Part shown: positions 1 to 8,065 of the stretch, piece by piece
How the letters are laid out: each line of letters begins with the position of its first letter
How positions within the stretch are numbered: the first letter of the stretch is position 1
NCBI RefSeq assembly: GCF_031180975.1
Contig: NZ_JAPSLI010000013.1
Coordinates: 1 to 42,707 of the forward strand
Length of the DNA: 42,707 nucleotides
Source: Microbacterium sp.
Lineage (GTDB): Bacteria; Actinomycetota; Actinomycetes; Actinomycetales; Microbacteriaceae
Direction of reading: 5' to 3'
Program-made: the position numbers and the translations under genes
The notes under the pieces: generated by a model
Told to the model about the DNA's origin: nothing
Seen by the model: only the letters and a program-made list of their open reading frames with translations
Database searches by the model: none

Positions 1-88
1 AAACAACGTGCCGAGTTCGTCGGAGGCTTCACGACTATGGATCGTGAACCATACCGATCCCCGTTCTACCGCGAAATCACGCGGCTAA
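1..88 (+). CDS. possible 3' end of a gene entering from the left
   Basis: A reading frame is open from base 2 to a TAA at 86-88, giving about 28 residues that end in TDPRSTAKSRG. No family is recognisable. Third-position GC is only about 60%, well below the neighbouring genes, so this is either an accessory gene or not coding. The one supporting point is that a 30-bp repeat begins 7 nt after this stop, just as its other copy begins 8 nt after the stop of the partial gene at the right edge. Confidence 0.2.
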   Translation, partial: NNVPSSSEASRLWIVNHTDPRSTAKSRG

Positions 89-95
89 TACGAGA

Positions 96-125
96 ACCCG
101 TCCACACTTTCTTGCCGATAACCCC
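96..125 (+). repeat. 30-bp repeat, left copy (inverted relative to 42581-42610)
   Basis: These 30 bases are the exact reverse complement of 42581-42610. The match stops abruptly on both sides. It reads ACCCGTCCACAC, then TTTCTTGCCG, then ATAACCCC. It contains no hairpin of its own, so it does not look like a terminator. It lies between a possible plus-strand stop (86-88) and the stop of the minus-strand FUSC gene (144-146). Confidence 0.85.
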
Positions 126-143
126 CGCCGCCTCCACGCGCCG

Positions 144-1184
144 TCACCGCACCAGCAGCAGGATGTTGCGCAGGTGCATCGCGGTGAGCACGCCGGGGCC
201 CATGGTCTGCCGCGTTTTGATGCTGCGGTCGTCGACGGCCTCTACGAGCACGCGGACCGCGCGCGCCGCGTGCTCGCGCGCTCGGCTCGCCGCAGGGGAC
301 TCGTCGCCGGCCTGCTCCACGACGTCCGCGATCGCGTGGCACGCCCGCGCCAGAGGGTCGGTGATGTGCGGATCGAGGGGGAGACCCGACGCCTCGTCCC
401 AGATGGTCTCCGACAGCGCGCGCGACACGTCCCTGATGTGATGCGCGACGCCGTCCAGCATCTCGAGCCGCTGGTGCTCGCGGTCGGTGTTGTGTCGATG
501 GCGCCAGGCCCGCGGGTTTCCGCGCCTGCTGTCGTCCGCCTCCGCCAGAGCGAGCCGCACGTCGCGGATCGTCTCGGCGAGCGACCCGGCGTCCCGCGCC
601 CACGCGTCGTGCTCCGGCGGCCACGGTTCGGTGACGGCGTCCCCGATCTGACGGAGATGATCGGCCAGCTGACGCTGGAAGGCGTCGATGCGAGCGGCGG
701 CTTCGGCGGTGAAGGGTGCCGGGGCGATGGTGAAGTTGACCACCAGACCGATCGCGAGCCCGATGCCCATCTGCGACAGGTAGCCGACTGAATAGTCGTC
801 GGCCTGCGGCCCGCCGATGATCAGCACGAACAGCGCCGCGATCGGCACATACTCCTGCCCGGCCCCGAACCATCCCGTTCCAGACACCAGCACACCGATG
901 CCGACGGCGATCGGCACGGTCCACACGTTGGGTCCGAACGTGATCACCACGAGCGCGGCGAGCCCCGCCCCGGCGGCCAGACCCAGCAGCGTCTGCAGTG
1001 CCATCTTCGCCGACCCCATCAGCGTCGGGTACATGCTCACCAGCGCTCCGAGCGGCGCGTAGTACGGGTACTCGTCGGCGCTCCCCGGCATCCAATGCCC
1101 GACGACCCACGCCAGACCGACCGCGAGCGCGGTCTTTGCCGCGAGCAGCAGGCGGGCGGGCCGGATCGCTCGGCGCGCGCTCAC
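144..1184 (-). CDS. FUSC / aromatic acid exporter-like membrane protein
   Basis: 346 residues starting from a GTG at 1184. The N-terminal 150 residues carry about five or six hydrophobic segments (for example AAKTALAVGLAWVVGHW and MGIGLAIGLVVNFTIA). The rest is a soluble, helical, charged cytoplasmic domain. This layout is typical of the half-size FUSC/ArAE family (fusaric acid or aromatic acid efflux), whose members are proposed to export small organic acids; the substrate cannot be told from sequence. The frame is open 55 codons further upstream, but that part is arginine-rich and non-hydrophobic, so the GTG just before the first membrane helix is preferred. It is divergent from the acidic-protein gene at 1367. 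Confidence 0.8.
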   Translation of the reverse strand: MSARRAIRPARLLLAAKTALAVGLAWVVGHWMPGSADEYPYYAPLGALVSMYPTLMGSAKMALQTLLGLAAGAGLAALVVITFGPNVWTVPIAVGIGVLVSGTGWFGAGQEYVPIAALFVLIIGGPQADDYSVGYLSQMGIGLAIGLVVNFTIAPAPFTAEAAARIDAFQRQLADHLRQIGDAVTEPWPPEHDAWARDAGSLAETIRDVRLALAEADDSRRGNPRAWRHRHNTDREHQRLEMLDGVAHHIRDVSRALSETIWDEASGLPLDPHITDPLARACHAIADVVEQAGDESPAASRAREHAARAVRVLVEAVDDRSIKTRQTMGPGVLTAMHLRNILLLVR

Positions 1185-1366
1185 GGCGGCTCGCCCACCG
1201 ATCCTGCTCCATCCCACACTGTCCCCTGTCCAGGCTCGCGCCGTACGGCATCCGCTGCGACCGCGACACGCGCGGTGGCCGTCCCAGGCTAATGCGATCG
1301 GGTGATCTGCGCGGGCACTCTTCCGCCGGACGGGCACGGGTGAGATCATGGCGTCGAGGAGGAGCC

Positions 1367-1840
1367 ATGATCGAACTCGACGACATCGACACCGACGAGG
1401 ACGGCGCGCTCACCGCGACGGTCGAACTTCCCGGTGGCCGCCGCGTGACCGTGGAGTACGAGTACGAGGAGGACTTCGAGCGCGACGAGGACGACGACGA
1501 CCTCGAAGAGGAGGACATCGATCCGGAGGACCTCCCGGACATGGACACGATGCAGGAGACGGTGCAGCACGCGCTGGCCCGCCTCACCGCCGAGGTCCTC
1601 GACGCGCGGGAACGGGATGTCGCCGAGGAACTCATCGAGGTCGCCTACGAGGACGACGACGAGGAGGATCTCGAGGAGCCCCTGGCTGCCCTCCGGGAGG
1701 ACCTCACCCTCGACGGCGTCGTCGTGTTCGGCGACGGCGGAATCACCCTGCTGTACGTCGCGCCCGAGGAGTACCCCGACATGACGATCTACTGCCTCCT
1801 CGACGAGGATCTCGAGGTCGACGACCTCATGATCGAGTGA
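1367..1840 (+). CDS. highly acidic cytoplasmic protein of unknown function
   Basis: 157 residues from an ATG preceded by GAGGAGG at 1355-1361. There is no signal peptide or membrane segment. Residues 25-60 are almost all Glu/Asp (runs such as DEDDDDLEEEDIDPED), and a second acidic run lies near residue 100. The C-terminal third, from TLDGVVVFGDGGITLLYV to the end, alternates hydrophobic and polar residues like a small beta domain. I do not recognise the family; it has the general look of small conserved actinobacterial acidic proteins. Strong GC3 bias and a good ribosome binding site make the gene itself secure. Confidence 0.8.
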   Translation: MIELDDIDTDEDGALTATVELPGGRRVTVEYEYEEDFERDEDDDDLEEEDIDPEDLPDMDTMQETVQHALARLTAEVLDARERDVAEELIEVAYEDDDEEDLEEPLAALREDLTLDGVVVFGDGGITLLYVAPEEYPDMTIYCLLDEDLEVDDLMIE

Positions 1841-1861
1841 CGCCCGTCGTCACCCGCTGAC

Positions 1862-2344
1862 TCAGGCGACGCGCACGACGGTGCCGTTCGTCAGCTTCTG
1901 CAGCTGTGCGAACGTCAACGGCATCACGGTATGCGGTGTACCGGCTGCCGCCCAGATCCGCTCGTGACGCTGCAGATCCTCATCGAGATAGGTCGTGAGC
2001 GGGTCGGGATGCCCGGCCGGGGCGACCCCGCCGATCGCCTGACCGGTGGCCTCGCGCACCACGCGCGCCGGCGCCATGCCGACCTCGCGGGCTCCGATGG
2101 TCCGGGCGAGCACCGCGAAGTCGACCCGGTGCGCGCCGCTGGTCATCACCAGCACGGGGAAGCCGTCGGCCAGCAGCACCAGGCTGTTCGCGATGGCGCC
2201 GACCGGGCAGCCCACGGCATCCGCTGCCGCGACCGCGGTGCGGGCGGAGTCGGGGAGCACCACGACCTCGGTGTCGACACCGGCGGCGTGCAGGTGCTCG
2301 CGCACGATCCGACTTCGCTCGGGGAGCGCATGCGCTGCGGTCAT
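1862..2344 (-). CDS. YbaK/EbsC-type aminoacyl-tRNA editing domain protein
   Basis: 160 residues, the normal length for a free-standing YbaK/ProX-like domain. Typical features are an N-terminal region with an HLHAAGVDTEVVVLPDSART segment, the core GCPVGAIANSLVLL, and the late GQAIGGVAPAGHPDP loop, in which GG-V-P-GH is the family hallmark. Such proteins hydrolyse mis-charged aminoacyl-tRNAs in trans; the amino acid is not predictable here. It lies 67 nt downstream of the MFS gene on the same strand and could be the last gene of the marR-MFS transcript. Confidence 0.85.
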   Translation of the reverse strand: MTAAHALPERSRIVREHLHAAGVDTEVVVLPDSARTAVAAADAVGCPVGAIANSLVLLADGFPVLVMTSGAHRVDFAVLARTIGAREVGMAPARVVREATGQAIGGVAPAGHPDPLTTYLDEDLQRHERIWAAAGTPHTVMPLTFAQLQKLTNGTVVRVA

Positions 2345-2411
2345 CGGTGCTCCTTCGTCGAGTGGCGGGCGGGATGCCGATCAGGCGGGGGTGCGGCGGG
2401 CCGGATGCCGG

Positions 2412-3641
2412 TCAAGCGGCGTCACCGACGAGGATAGCCTCGGCGTCCTCGCCCGGCCCGTCGGCCGGATCGTCGATGTGCGAGAGCACGCGCCGTCCGA
2501 GCAGCACGATGAGTGCGGCCACGAGCACCGCCGCGGCGGCGAACAGGTACGGCACGGTGTCGGTGAAGGCGTGCGCGAGCGCGGCGGCGATCGGAGGAGC
2601 CATCGCCCCGCCCAGGAACCTCACGGCGGAGTACGCCGACGATGCCACCGACCGCGGCAGGTCGGTCGCCTCCATGACGGCCTCGGTGAGGACGGTGTTC
2701 ATGATGCCGAGCAGCAGCCCACCGATGACGATGCAGACCACCAGCGCCGGCGGGCTGGCGACGACGACCCCGGCTGCGACCAGGTCCACCGCCAGCAGCG
2801 GCAGCGTGGCCAGGATGATCGCCGTGCGCGACATCCGCCGCATCAGCAGCGGGGCCACCCACACGCTCGTCACCGCGAGCGCGACGCCCCAGCCGAAGAA
2901 CGTCAGGCCGATGCCCATCGCGCCGAACCGCAGCGGGAACGGCGAGAAGGCGAGCAGCACGAAGAAGCCGATGTTGTAGAACAGCGCCGCCACGGCGAGC
3001 ACGGCCAGAGCCGGACGTCCGAGGGCGCGGAACGGCGCCGAGAAGGGCACGGGGGCGCGACCTTCGCCCACCGGGCCGCGCAGCAGGGTCAGCACGGCGA
3101 TGAACGCGATCGCCATGAGCGCCACGACGCCGAAGAACGGCCCCCGCCAGCTGTGCTCACCCAGCAGCCCGCCCAGCAGCGGCCCCACCGCGATGCCCAG
3201 GCCGAGCGCCGCCTCGTACAGCACGATCGCGGCGCTGCTGCCGCCCGACGCGGCCCCGACGATGGTGGCGAGGGCCGTCGAGATGAACAGCGCGTTCCCG
3301 AGCCCCCACCCGGCACGGAATCCGATCACGGCATCGACGCTGCCGCTCAGCGCGCACAGCAGGGAGAACACCACGATCAGGCCGAGCCCCGTCAGCAGCG
3401 TCGCCTTGGCGCCGATGCGGCTGGAGATCCAGCTGGTGACCAGCATCGCGAGTCCGGTGACCAGGAGGTAGCTGGTGAACAGCAGCTCGGTCTCGAACGG
3501 TGACGCCTCCAGCGACGCGGCGATGGCCGGAAGGATCGGGTCCACCAGCCCGATGCCCATGAAGGCCACGACGCACGCGAAGGCCACCGCCCACACCTGC
3601 GCGGGCTGGTTCCACACCGAACCCGTCGTCGTTCCGCTCAT
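2412..3641 (-). CDS. MFS drug-efflux transporter (12 TM)
   Basis: 409 residues with about 12 hydrophobic helices. It begins MSGTTTGSVW and has the early motif GIGLVDPILPAIAASL typical of drug:H+ antiporters, followed by SSRIGAKATLLTG in the first cytoplasmic loop. The start ATG at 3641 overlaps the TGA of marR as ATGA, so translation is coupled and the pair forms one operon. The context predicts a MarR-controlled multidrug exporter; the substrate is unknown. The C-terminus is an acidic tail. Confidence 0.88.
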   Translation of the reverse strand: MSGTTTGSVWNQPAQVWAVAFACVVAFMGIGLVDPILPAIAASLEASPFETELLFTSYLLVTGLAMLVTSWISSRIGAKATLLTGLGLIVVFSLLCALSGSVDAVIGFRAGWGLGNALFISTALATIVGAASGGSSAAIVLYEAALGLGIAVGPLLGGLLGEHSWRGPFFGVVALMAIAFIAVLTLLRGPVGEGRAPVPFSAPFRALGRPALAVLAVAALFYNIGFFVLLAFSPFPLRFGAMGIGLTFFGWGVALAVTSVWVAPLLMRRMSRTAIILATLPLLAVDLVAAGVVVASPPALVVCIVIGGLLLGIMNTVLTEAVMEATDLPRSVASSAYSAVRFLGGAMAPPIAAALAHAFTDTVPYLFAAAAVLVAALIVLLGRRVLSHIDDPADGPGEDAEAILVGDAA

Positions 3642-4078
3642 TGCGTCTCTCCCATCATCCGTTCGTCCTGCGTGTGCGCGGCGAGGATCTCCGCGGCCCT
3701 CGCGAGCGCGGCCCAGTCGTCCTCGCCGAGTGCGGCGAACCGCGGCGCCAGCGTGTCTCTGAGCTCGGCGCGCCACGCGCGCACCGCGTCGAGGCCCTTC
3801 GCGGTCACGGTGACCAGCGTGGCGCGGGAATCCGCCGGATCGGCGGTTCGCGCCACCAAGCCGGCGCGCTCCAGATCCCCGATCAACCGCGTCATCCCCG
3901 GCTGCGTGGTGCGGGCGGCACGCGCCAGACCGCCGATGCGCAGGGCGCCGTCCCGCTCCAGGATGCTGAGCACGCGCCACTGCGCGGAGGGTGCGTCGTT
4001 GCCGGCATCCTGCGCGGCGATCCGCGCCAGTGCGTGCGAGGCGAGCACGATCGCGGGGATGATCTCGGGCTTGTCCAT
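3638..4078 (-). CDS. MarR-family transcriptional regulator
   Basis: 146 residues from ATG 4078; a TTG three codons upstream is in frame but has no ribosome binding site. A winged helix spans about residues 30-105, with the MarR features AQWRVLSILERDGALRIGGL, a recognition helix TTQPGMTRLIGDLERAGLV and the wing DPADSRATLVTVTAKG. A -10-like TATATT lies exactly 7 nt upstream of the ATG, so the mRNA may be leaderless. The start sits inside a 32-bp palindrome (4075-4106), which predicts autorepression. It probably controls the overlapping downstream MFS exporter. Confidence 0.9.
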   Translation of the reverse strand: MDKPEIIPAIVLASHALARIAAQDAGNDAPSAQWRVLSILERDGALRIGGLARAARTTQPGMTRLIGDLERAGLVARTADPADSRATLVTVTAKGLDAVRAWRAELRDTLAPRFAALGEDDWAALARAAEILAAHTQDERMMGETQ

Positions 4079-4106
4079 ACCATCCAATATATATCAGAAG
4101 GTATGG
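4075..4106 (-). promoter_or_regulatory. palindromic MarR operator with embedded -10
   Basis: A 32-bp imperfect palindrome with CCATACC (4075-4081) and GGTATGG (4100-4106) at its ends. Counting from the centre at 4090/4091, 13 of 16 base pairs match. It is strikingly AT-rich for this genome. On the minus strand it contains TATATT seven bases before the marR ATG, so bound repressor would cover the -10 and the start of transcription. Confidence 0.65.
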
Positions 4107-4118
4107 AAGGCATGAGGC

Positions 4119-4913
4119 TCAGCGCCGGGCGCCCGCGATGCGCGACGACAGCTGGTGCGCGTGGGCGAGCAGGGTCCGGCCGAGCTGCGGCAGCCGGTCG
4201 GGACCGAAGCGGAACTCGACCCCGGTCAGGCTCAGTGCCCACTCCGGGCGACCCTCGCGATCGAACACGGCCGCGCCCATGCCCCACGAGCCGCTCACGA
4301 TCAGGCCGGGGTTCACCGCGTAGCCACGCGCCTTCGTCTCGCGCAGCCGCGCGCGCAGCGGCACGGGGTCGTGTGCGTGTCCCCAGCGCTCGCCCAGCTC
4401 GGGATGCCGGTCGAGATAAGCATCCACATCGTGGTCAGGCAGGAACGCCAGGATCGCCAGACCCGCGCTCGCCACGCCGAGCGGGAACCGCACACCCTCA
4501 CTGAGCACGAACGACCGGATCGGGAAGGAGCCCTCCTCACGCAGCAGGCACACCGTCTCGTCGGCTCGGCGCACGGAGAGGAAGGCGCTCTCCTCGGTCT
4601 TCACCGCCAGCGAGCGCACGATGTCCCGCGCCAACTCGGTGATGTCGTACCGCGCGGCGGCCACCGTACCCATCAGATAGAGCTCCGGGCCCGGCATCCA
4701 CCGCGCGGTCTGCTCGTCCTGGTCGACCAGCCCCTCGGCGCGCAGCGCCGACAGGAGCCGGTGAGCCGTGGATCGGCTCAGGCCCGCGTCGCGCGCCAGG
4801 CTCTGCAGGGTCGCGCCGCTGCCCGCCGCAGTCACCAGCCGCAGCAGGGCGGCAGCGCGCGCGACGGCCTGCGCACCCGGGACGGTGCGCCGCCGTGACG
4901 AGGTCGGTTCCAC
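4119..4913 (-). CDS. IclR-family transcriptional regulator
   Basis: 264 residues if started at GTG 4913; a further upstream GTG at 4943 adds ten residues. Residues about 15-75 form the IclR winged helix (LQSLARDAGLSRSTAHRLLS, then ALRAEGLVDQDEQTARWMPG). The remainder is the effector-binding GAF-like domain, with LREEGSFPIRSF, GVRFPLGVASAGLAILAF and the C-terminal ALSLTGVEFRF. The shorter start is favoured because TAGCGT stands exactly 7 nt before it, the leaderless spacing seen at other genes here. It is divergent from the CoA-transferase/thiolase operon and is its probable regulator. Confidence 0.88.
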   Translation of the reverse strand: MEPTSSRRRTVPGAQAVARAAALLRLVTAAGSGATLQSLARDAGLSRSTAHRLLSALRAEGLVDQDEQTARWMPGPELYLMGTVAAARYDITELARDIVRSLAVKTEESAFLSVRRADETVCLLREEGSFPIRSFVLSEGVRFPLGVASAGLAILAFLPDHDVDAYLDRHPELGERWGHAHDPVPLRARLRETKARGYAVNPGLIVSGSWGMGAAVFDREGRPEWALSLTGVEFRFGPDRLPQLGRTLLAHAHQLSSRIAGARR

Positions 4914-4930
4914 ATTGTGGACGCTAGCGT
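4909..4930. promoter_or_regulatory. adjoining palindromes, probable IclR operator
   Basis: TCCACATTGTGGA (4909-4921) is a perfect 6-bp-arm palindrome and runs directly into ACGCTAGCGT (4921-4930), a perfect 10-bp palindrome. Together they cover the iclR start codon and its putative -10 (TAGCGT on the minus strand). They lie 88-109 bp before the divergent CoA-transferase operon, where an IclR protein could act on both directions. Confidence 0.5.
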
Positions 4931-5017
4931 TGCAGCCGCCCACATCGCAAGCATCGCCTTGTCGGTGGAGCGCCAGGGGCGGATGCTGGGAGGAGCCCCA
5001 TCACGAAGGAGTGGCGT

Positions 5018-5794
5018 GTGATCGACAAGCAATGGGCATCGGCCGCGGAGGCCGTCGCCGACATCCTGGACGGTGCCTCGCTCGCGGTCGGCGGATTCGG
5101 CCTGTCGGGCAACCCGATGGCCCTCATCGAGGCGCTGCACGCGCAGGGCACCGCCGACCTCAGCGTGATCAGCAACAACTGCGGCGTCGACGACTGGGGG
5201 CTGGGCATCCTGTTGCGTTCGCGCCGGATCCGCAAGATGACCTCGTCGTACGTCGGTGAGAACAAGGAGTTCGAACGGCAGTTCCTGGAAGGCGATCTGG
5301 AGTTGGAACTCACGCCGCAGGGGACACTGGCCGAGAAGCTGCGCGCCGGAGGCGCCGGCATCGCCGCGTTCTTCACCCAGACCGGAGTCGGCACCCAGGT
5401 CGCCGAGGGTGGTCTGCCACGGCGCCACAACCCTGATGGCACGGTCGCCGTCGCCTCACCGCGCAAGGAGGTGCGCTCCTTCGAGGTACGCGGCGAACAG
5501 CGCGAGTTCGTGCTCGAGGAGGCGATAACCGCGGACTTCGCGCTCGTGCACGCGGCGGTCGGCGACCGCCACGGCAACCTGATCTTCAACAAGGCCGCGC
5601 GCAACTTCAACCCGCTCGCAGCCATGGCGGGCCGGGTCTGCATCGCCCAGGTCGAGGAACTGGTGGAACCGGGCGAGCTCGACCCCGACAGGGTGCACCT
5701 GCCCGGCATCTACGTGCACCGCATCGTCGAAGTCGGACGTGACATCGAAAAGCGCATCGAACGGCGCACCGTGCGCGCCACGGAAGGAGCCTGA
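5018..5794 (+). CDS. scoA: 3-oxoacid CoA-transferase, subunit A
   Basis: 258 residues from GTG 5018, with GAAGGAG six bases upstream. The class I CoA-transferase alpha subunit is recognised from the N-terminal [50 protein letters not shown] and the [20 protein letters not shown] block. It forms a heteromer with the next gene and moves CoA from succinyl-CoA to a 3-ketoacid. The same family includes PcaI for 3-oxoadipate; the wider setting (thiolase type, no other pca genes) favours acetoacetate. First gene of a tight three-gene operon. Confidence 0.9.
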   Translation: MIDKQWASAAEAVADILDGASLAVGGFGLSGNPMALIEALHAQGTADLSVISNNCGVDDWGLGILLRSRRIRKMTSSYVGENKEFERQFLEGDLELELTPQGTLAEKLRAGGAGIAAFFTQTGVGTQVAEGGLPRRHNPDGTVAVASPRKEVRSFEVRGEQREFVLEEAITADFALVHAAVGDRHGNLIFNKAARNFNPLAAMAGRVCIAQVEELVEPGELDPDRVHLPGIYVHRIVEVGRDIEKRIERRTVRATEGA

Positions 5795-5795
5795 T

Positions 5796-6449
5796 ATGCC
5801 GCTCACACGCGACGAGATGGCCGCGCGCGCGGCCCGCGAACTCAGCGACGGCTCGTACGTGAACCTGGGCATCGGGCTTCCCACGCTCGTGCCCAACCAC
5901 GTGCCGGAGGGCGTGACCGTGGTGCTGCAGTCCGAGAACGGCATCCTCGGCGTCGGCCCGTACCCCACCGCGGACAGGGTCGACCCCGACCTCATCAACG
6001 CAGGCAAGGAGACCGTCACCGTCCTGCCCGGGGCGGCGTTCTTCGACTCCGCGACGAGCTTCGGCATGATCCGCGGCGGCAAGATCGACGCCGCCATCCT
6101 CGGCGCCATGCAGGTGTCCGCCCGCGGCGACCTGGCCAACTGGATGATCCCCGGGAAGATGGTGAAGGGACCGGGGGGTGCCATGGACCTCGTGCACGGC
6201 GCCGGTCGGGTGATCGTCCTCATGGAGCACGTCGCCAAGGACGGCTCCGCGAAGATCGTCGACGAGTGCTCGCTGCCGCTCACAGGACGCGGCGTCGTCG
6301 ACCGGATCATCACCGATCTCGCCGTCATCGACGTCACGGACGACGGACTGGTGCTGGTCGAGACCGCACCGGGCGTCAGCGTTCAGGACGTCCTCGACGC
6401 CACCGAACCCGCACTGACCATCTCCGAGGAACTCCGGGAGCACTCATGA
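5796..6449 (+). CDS. scoB: 3-oxoacid CoA-transferase, subunit B
   Basis: 217 residues starting one base after the scoA stop, with GGAAGGA upstream. It shows the beta-subunit signature [17 protein letters not shown] and the active-site segment [12 protein letters not shown], whose glutamate (about residue 47) forms the CoA thioester in this family. Next come the [20 protein letters not shown] and [16 protein letters not shown] blocks. Length and order match a normal B subunit. Its stop overlaps the thiolase start (ATGA), so the three genes are co-translated. Confidence 0.92.
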   Translation: MPLTRDEMAARAARELSDGSYVNLGIGLPTLVPNHVPEGVTVVLQSENGILGVGPYPTADRVDPDLINAGKETVTVLPGAAFFDSATSFGMIRGGKIDAAILGAMQVSARGDLANWMIPGKMVKGPGGAMDLVHGAGRVIVLMEHVAKDGSAKIVDECSLPLTGRGVVDRIITDLAVIDVTDDGLVLVETAPGVSVQDVLDATEPALTISEELREHS

Positions 6450-7624
6450 ACGACATCGTGATCGTGGCGGCCGCCCGCACACCCCAGGGCAGGCTCAAGG
6501 GCCAACTGGCGGCCTTCACCGCACCGCAGCTCGGTGCGTTCGCCATCCGCGGTGCGCTGCAGCAGGCATCCGTCGACCCGGCCGACGTCGACGCGGTCAT
6601 CATGGGGCAGGTGCTCGCGGCCGGGTCGGGCCAGAACGCCGCCCGACAGGCCGCCGTCGGCGCCGGCATCGGATGGGACGTGCCGTCCAGCTCGGTCAAC
6701 AAGGTGTGCCTGTCCGGTCTCACCGCCGTCATCGACGCGGCGAGGATGATCCGCACCGGCGACGCCGTCACGGTGGTCGCCGGCGGCATGGAGTCGATGA
6801 CGCGCGCCCCGCACCTGCTGACGGGATCGCGTGACGGCTGGACCTACGGCACTGTCGAGGTGCTCGACCACATGGCCTACGACGGCCTCACCGACGCGTA
6901 CGACCGCGAGAGCATGGGCGCGTCGACGGAACGGCACAACGCCCGGTACGAACTCACCCGCCAGGACCAGGATGCCGTCGCTGCGCGCTCCCACCAGCGT
7001 GCTGCGCTCGCCACGGACCAGGGCGTGTTCGACGCGGAGATGGTGCCGGTCGAGGTGCCGCAGCGCAAGGGCGCTCCGCTGCTCGTGACGAAGGACGAGG
7101 GCATCCGTCCCGACACGACGCTCGAGACGCTGGCGGGGCTCCGCCCCGCGTTCGCCGAGGGCGGCTCGATCACCGCCGGGAACTCCTCGCAGATCTCCGA
7201 CGGCGCCGCCGCCCTGGTCGTCACGACCCGCGAGAACGCCGACGCGAAGGGCTGGCCAGTGCTCGCCGTCATCGGGGCCAACGGGCAGACCGCGGGCCCG
7301 GACAACTCCCTGCAGGCGCAGCCCGCCCGTGCGATCGAGCGGGCATTGGAGAAGCAGGGCATCGCCGCCGACGACGTCGACCTGGTGGAGATCAACGAGG
7401 CCTTCGGCGCCGTCGTGGCACGCTCGCAGCGCGAGCTCGGCGTCTCCGAGGACATCGTCAACATCCACGGCGGCGGTATCGCCATCGGGCATCCGATCGG
7501 TGCCAGCGGCGCACGGCTCGTGGTGCACATGGCGCACGAGCTGGCACGCCGAGGCGGCGGGACGGCAGCTGTCGGATTGTGCGGTGGCGGCGGTCAGGGC
7601 GAGGCGCTCATCCTGACGCGCTGA
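6446..7624 (+). CDS. acetyl-CoA C-acetyltransferase (thiolase)
   Basis: 392 residues, full thiolase length. The nucleophilic cysteine is in [14 protein letters not shown] (Cys about 88). The C-terminal catalytic pair is present as [16 protein letters not shown] (His) and [11 protein letters not shown] (Cys). NKVCLSG is the acetoacetyl-CoA thiolase form rather than the NRLCxSG seen in many 3-oxoadipyl-CoA thiolases. With the CoA-transferase it would turn acetoacetate into two acetyl-CoA. It is the last gene of the operon and is convergent with the small membrane protein at 7679. Confidence 0.92.
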   Translation: MNDIVIVAAARTPQGRLKGQLAAFTAPQLGAFAIRGALQQASVDPADVDAVIMGQVLAAGSGQNAARQAAVGAGIGWDVPSSSVNKVCLSGLTAVIDAARMIRTGDAVTVVAGGMESMTRAPHLLTGSRDGWTYGTVEVLDHMAYDGLTDAYDRESMGASTERHNARYELTRQDQDAVAARSHQRAALATDQGVFDAEMVPVEVPQRKGAPLLVTKDEGIRPDTTLETLAGLRPAFAEGGSITAGNSSQISDGAAALVVTTRENADAKGWPVLAVIGANGQTAGPDNSLQAQPARAIERALEKQGIAADDVDLVEINEAFGAVVARSQRELGVSEDIVNIHGGGIAIGHPIGASGARLVVHMAHELARRGGGTAAVGLCGGGGQGEALILTR

Positions 7625-7678
7625 GCCCGGGGCAGGGTCCGTGCTCAGCGCTCGTCCGTGAGCAGCGCTCGGCGGGGC

Positions 7679-7957
7679 TCAGCGCTCAGCGGCGATCCGC
7701 GCGACCTCCTTGCGGCGGGTCTTGCGCACCGTCTTCTTGTCGGGCTTCGGCGCGAAGGGCGAGTCCACAGCCACCGGCAGGCCGCGCTCCTGGCGACGCA
7801 GATCGCTGACGGCCCCGATCGCCAGGGCGAGGGTGATCGCCCAGCTGAGCCAGCCCAGCGCGGCGCGCCAGGTGATGGGCTTGTCGCGGGTGCCGCGCAG
7901 CAGAGTGAAGCCGGTCGAGATGGCGCCGAGCAGCCCGGTGCGGAGGAGATAGCGCAT
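7679..7957 (-). CDS. small membrane protein of unknown function
   Basis: 92 residues from ATG 7957 with TGGAGGA directly upstream. One or two membrane helices are visible (LLRTGLLGAISTGFTLL and ITWRAALGWLSWAITLALAIGAV). A strongly basic tail follows (KPDKKTVRKTRRKEVARIAAER), probably cytoplasmic. I do not recognise a family. It sits between the convergent thiolase operon and the divergent, iron-regulated ABC operon, and its own promoter lies in the same gap as the iron box. Confidence 0.7.
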   Translation of the reverse strand: MRYLLRTGLLGAISTGFTLLRGTRDKPITWRAALGWLSWAITLALAIGAVSDLRRQERGLPVAVDSPFAPKPDKKTVRKTRRKEVARIAAER

Positions 7958-8031
7958 TCCTCCACGCTAGCCGCAGCGGGAATGAAATCCAGGGGCTTGC
8001 GCCGCGGGGGCGGCGTGTTGCACGCGCTAGG

Positions 8032-8050
8032 ATAGGTCAGCCTAACCTTG
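8032..8050 (+). promoter_or_regulatory. DtxR/IdeR-type iron box before the ferric ABC operon
   Basis: ATAGGTCAGCCTAACCTTG matches the DtxR/IdeR consensus TTAGGTTAGCCTAACCTAA at 15 of 19 positions. A -10-like TAGGAT at 8028-8033 overlaps its left edge, so the bound iron repressor would block RNA polymerase. It lies 15 bp before the start codon of the substrate-binding protein. Confidence 0.85.
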
Positions 8051-8065
8051 CCCGAGAGGACCCTC

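Noticed and set aside
5018..7624. CoA-transferase and thiolase considered as pcaIJF of the 3-oxoadipate pathway
   Set aside because: No other pca gene is nearby, and the thiolase has the NKVCLSG form of acetoacetyl-CoA thiolases. The 3-oxoadipate role is not excluded, only less likely.
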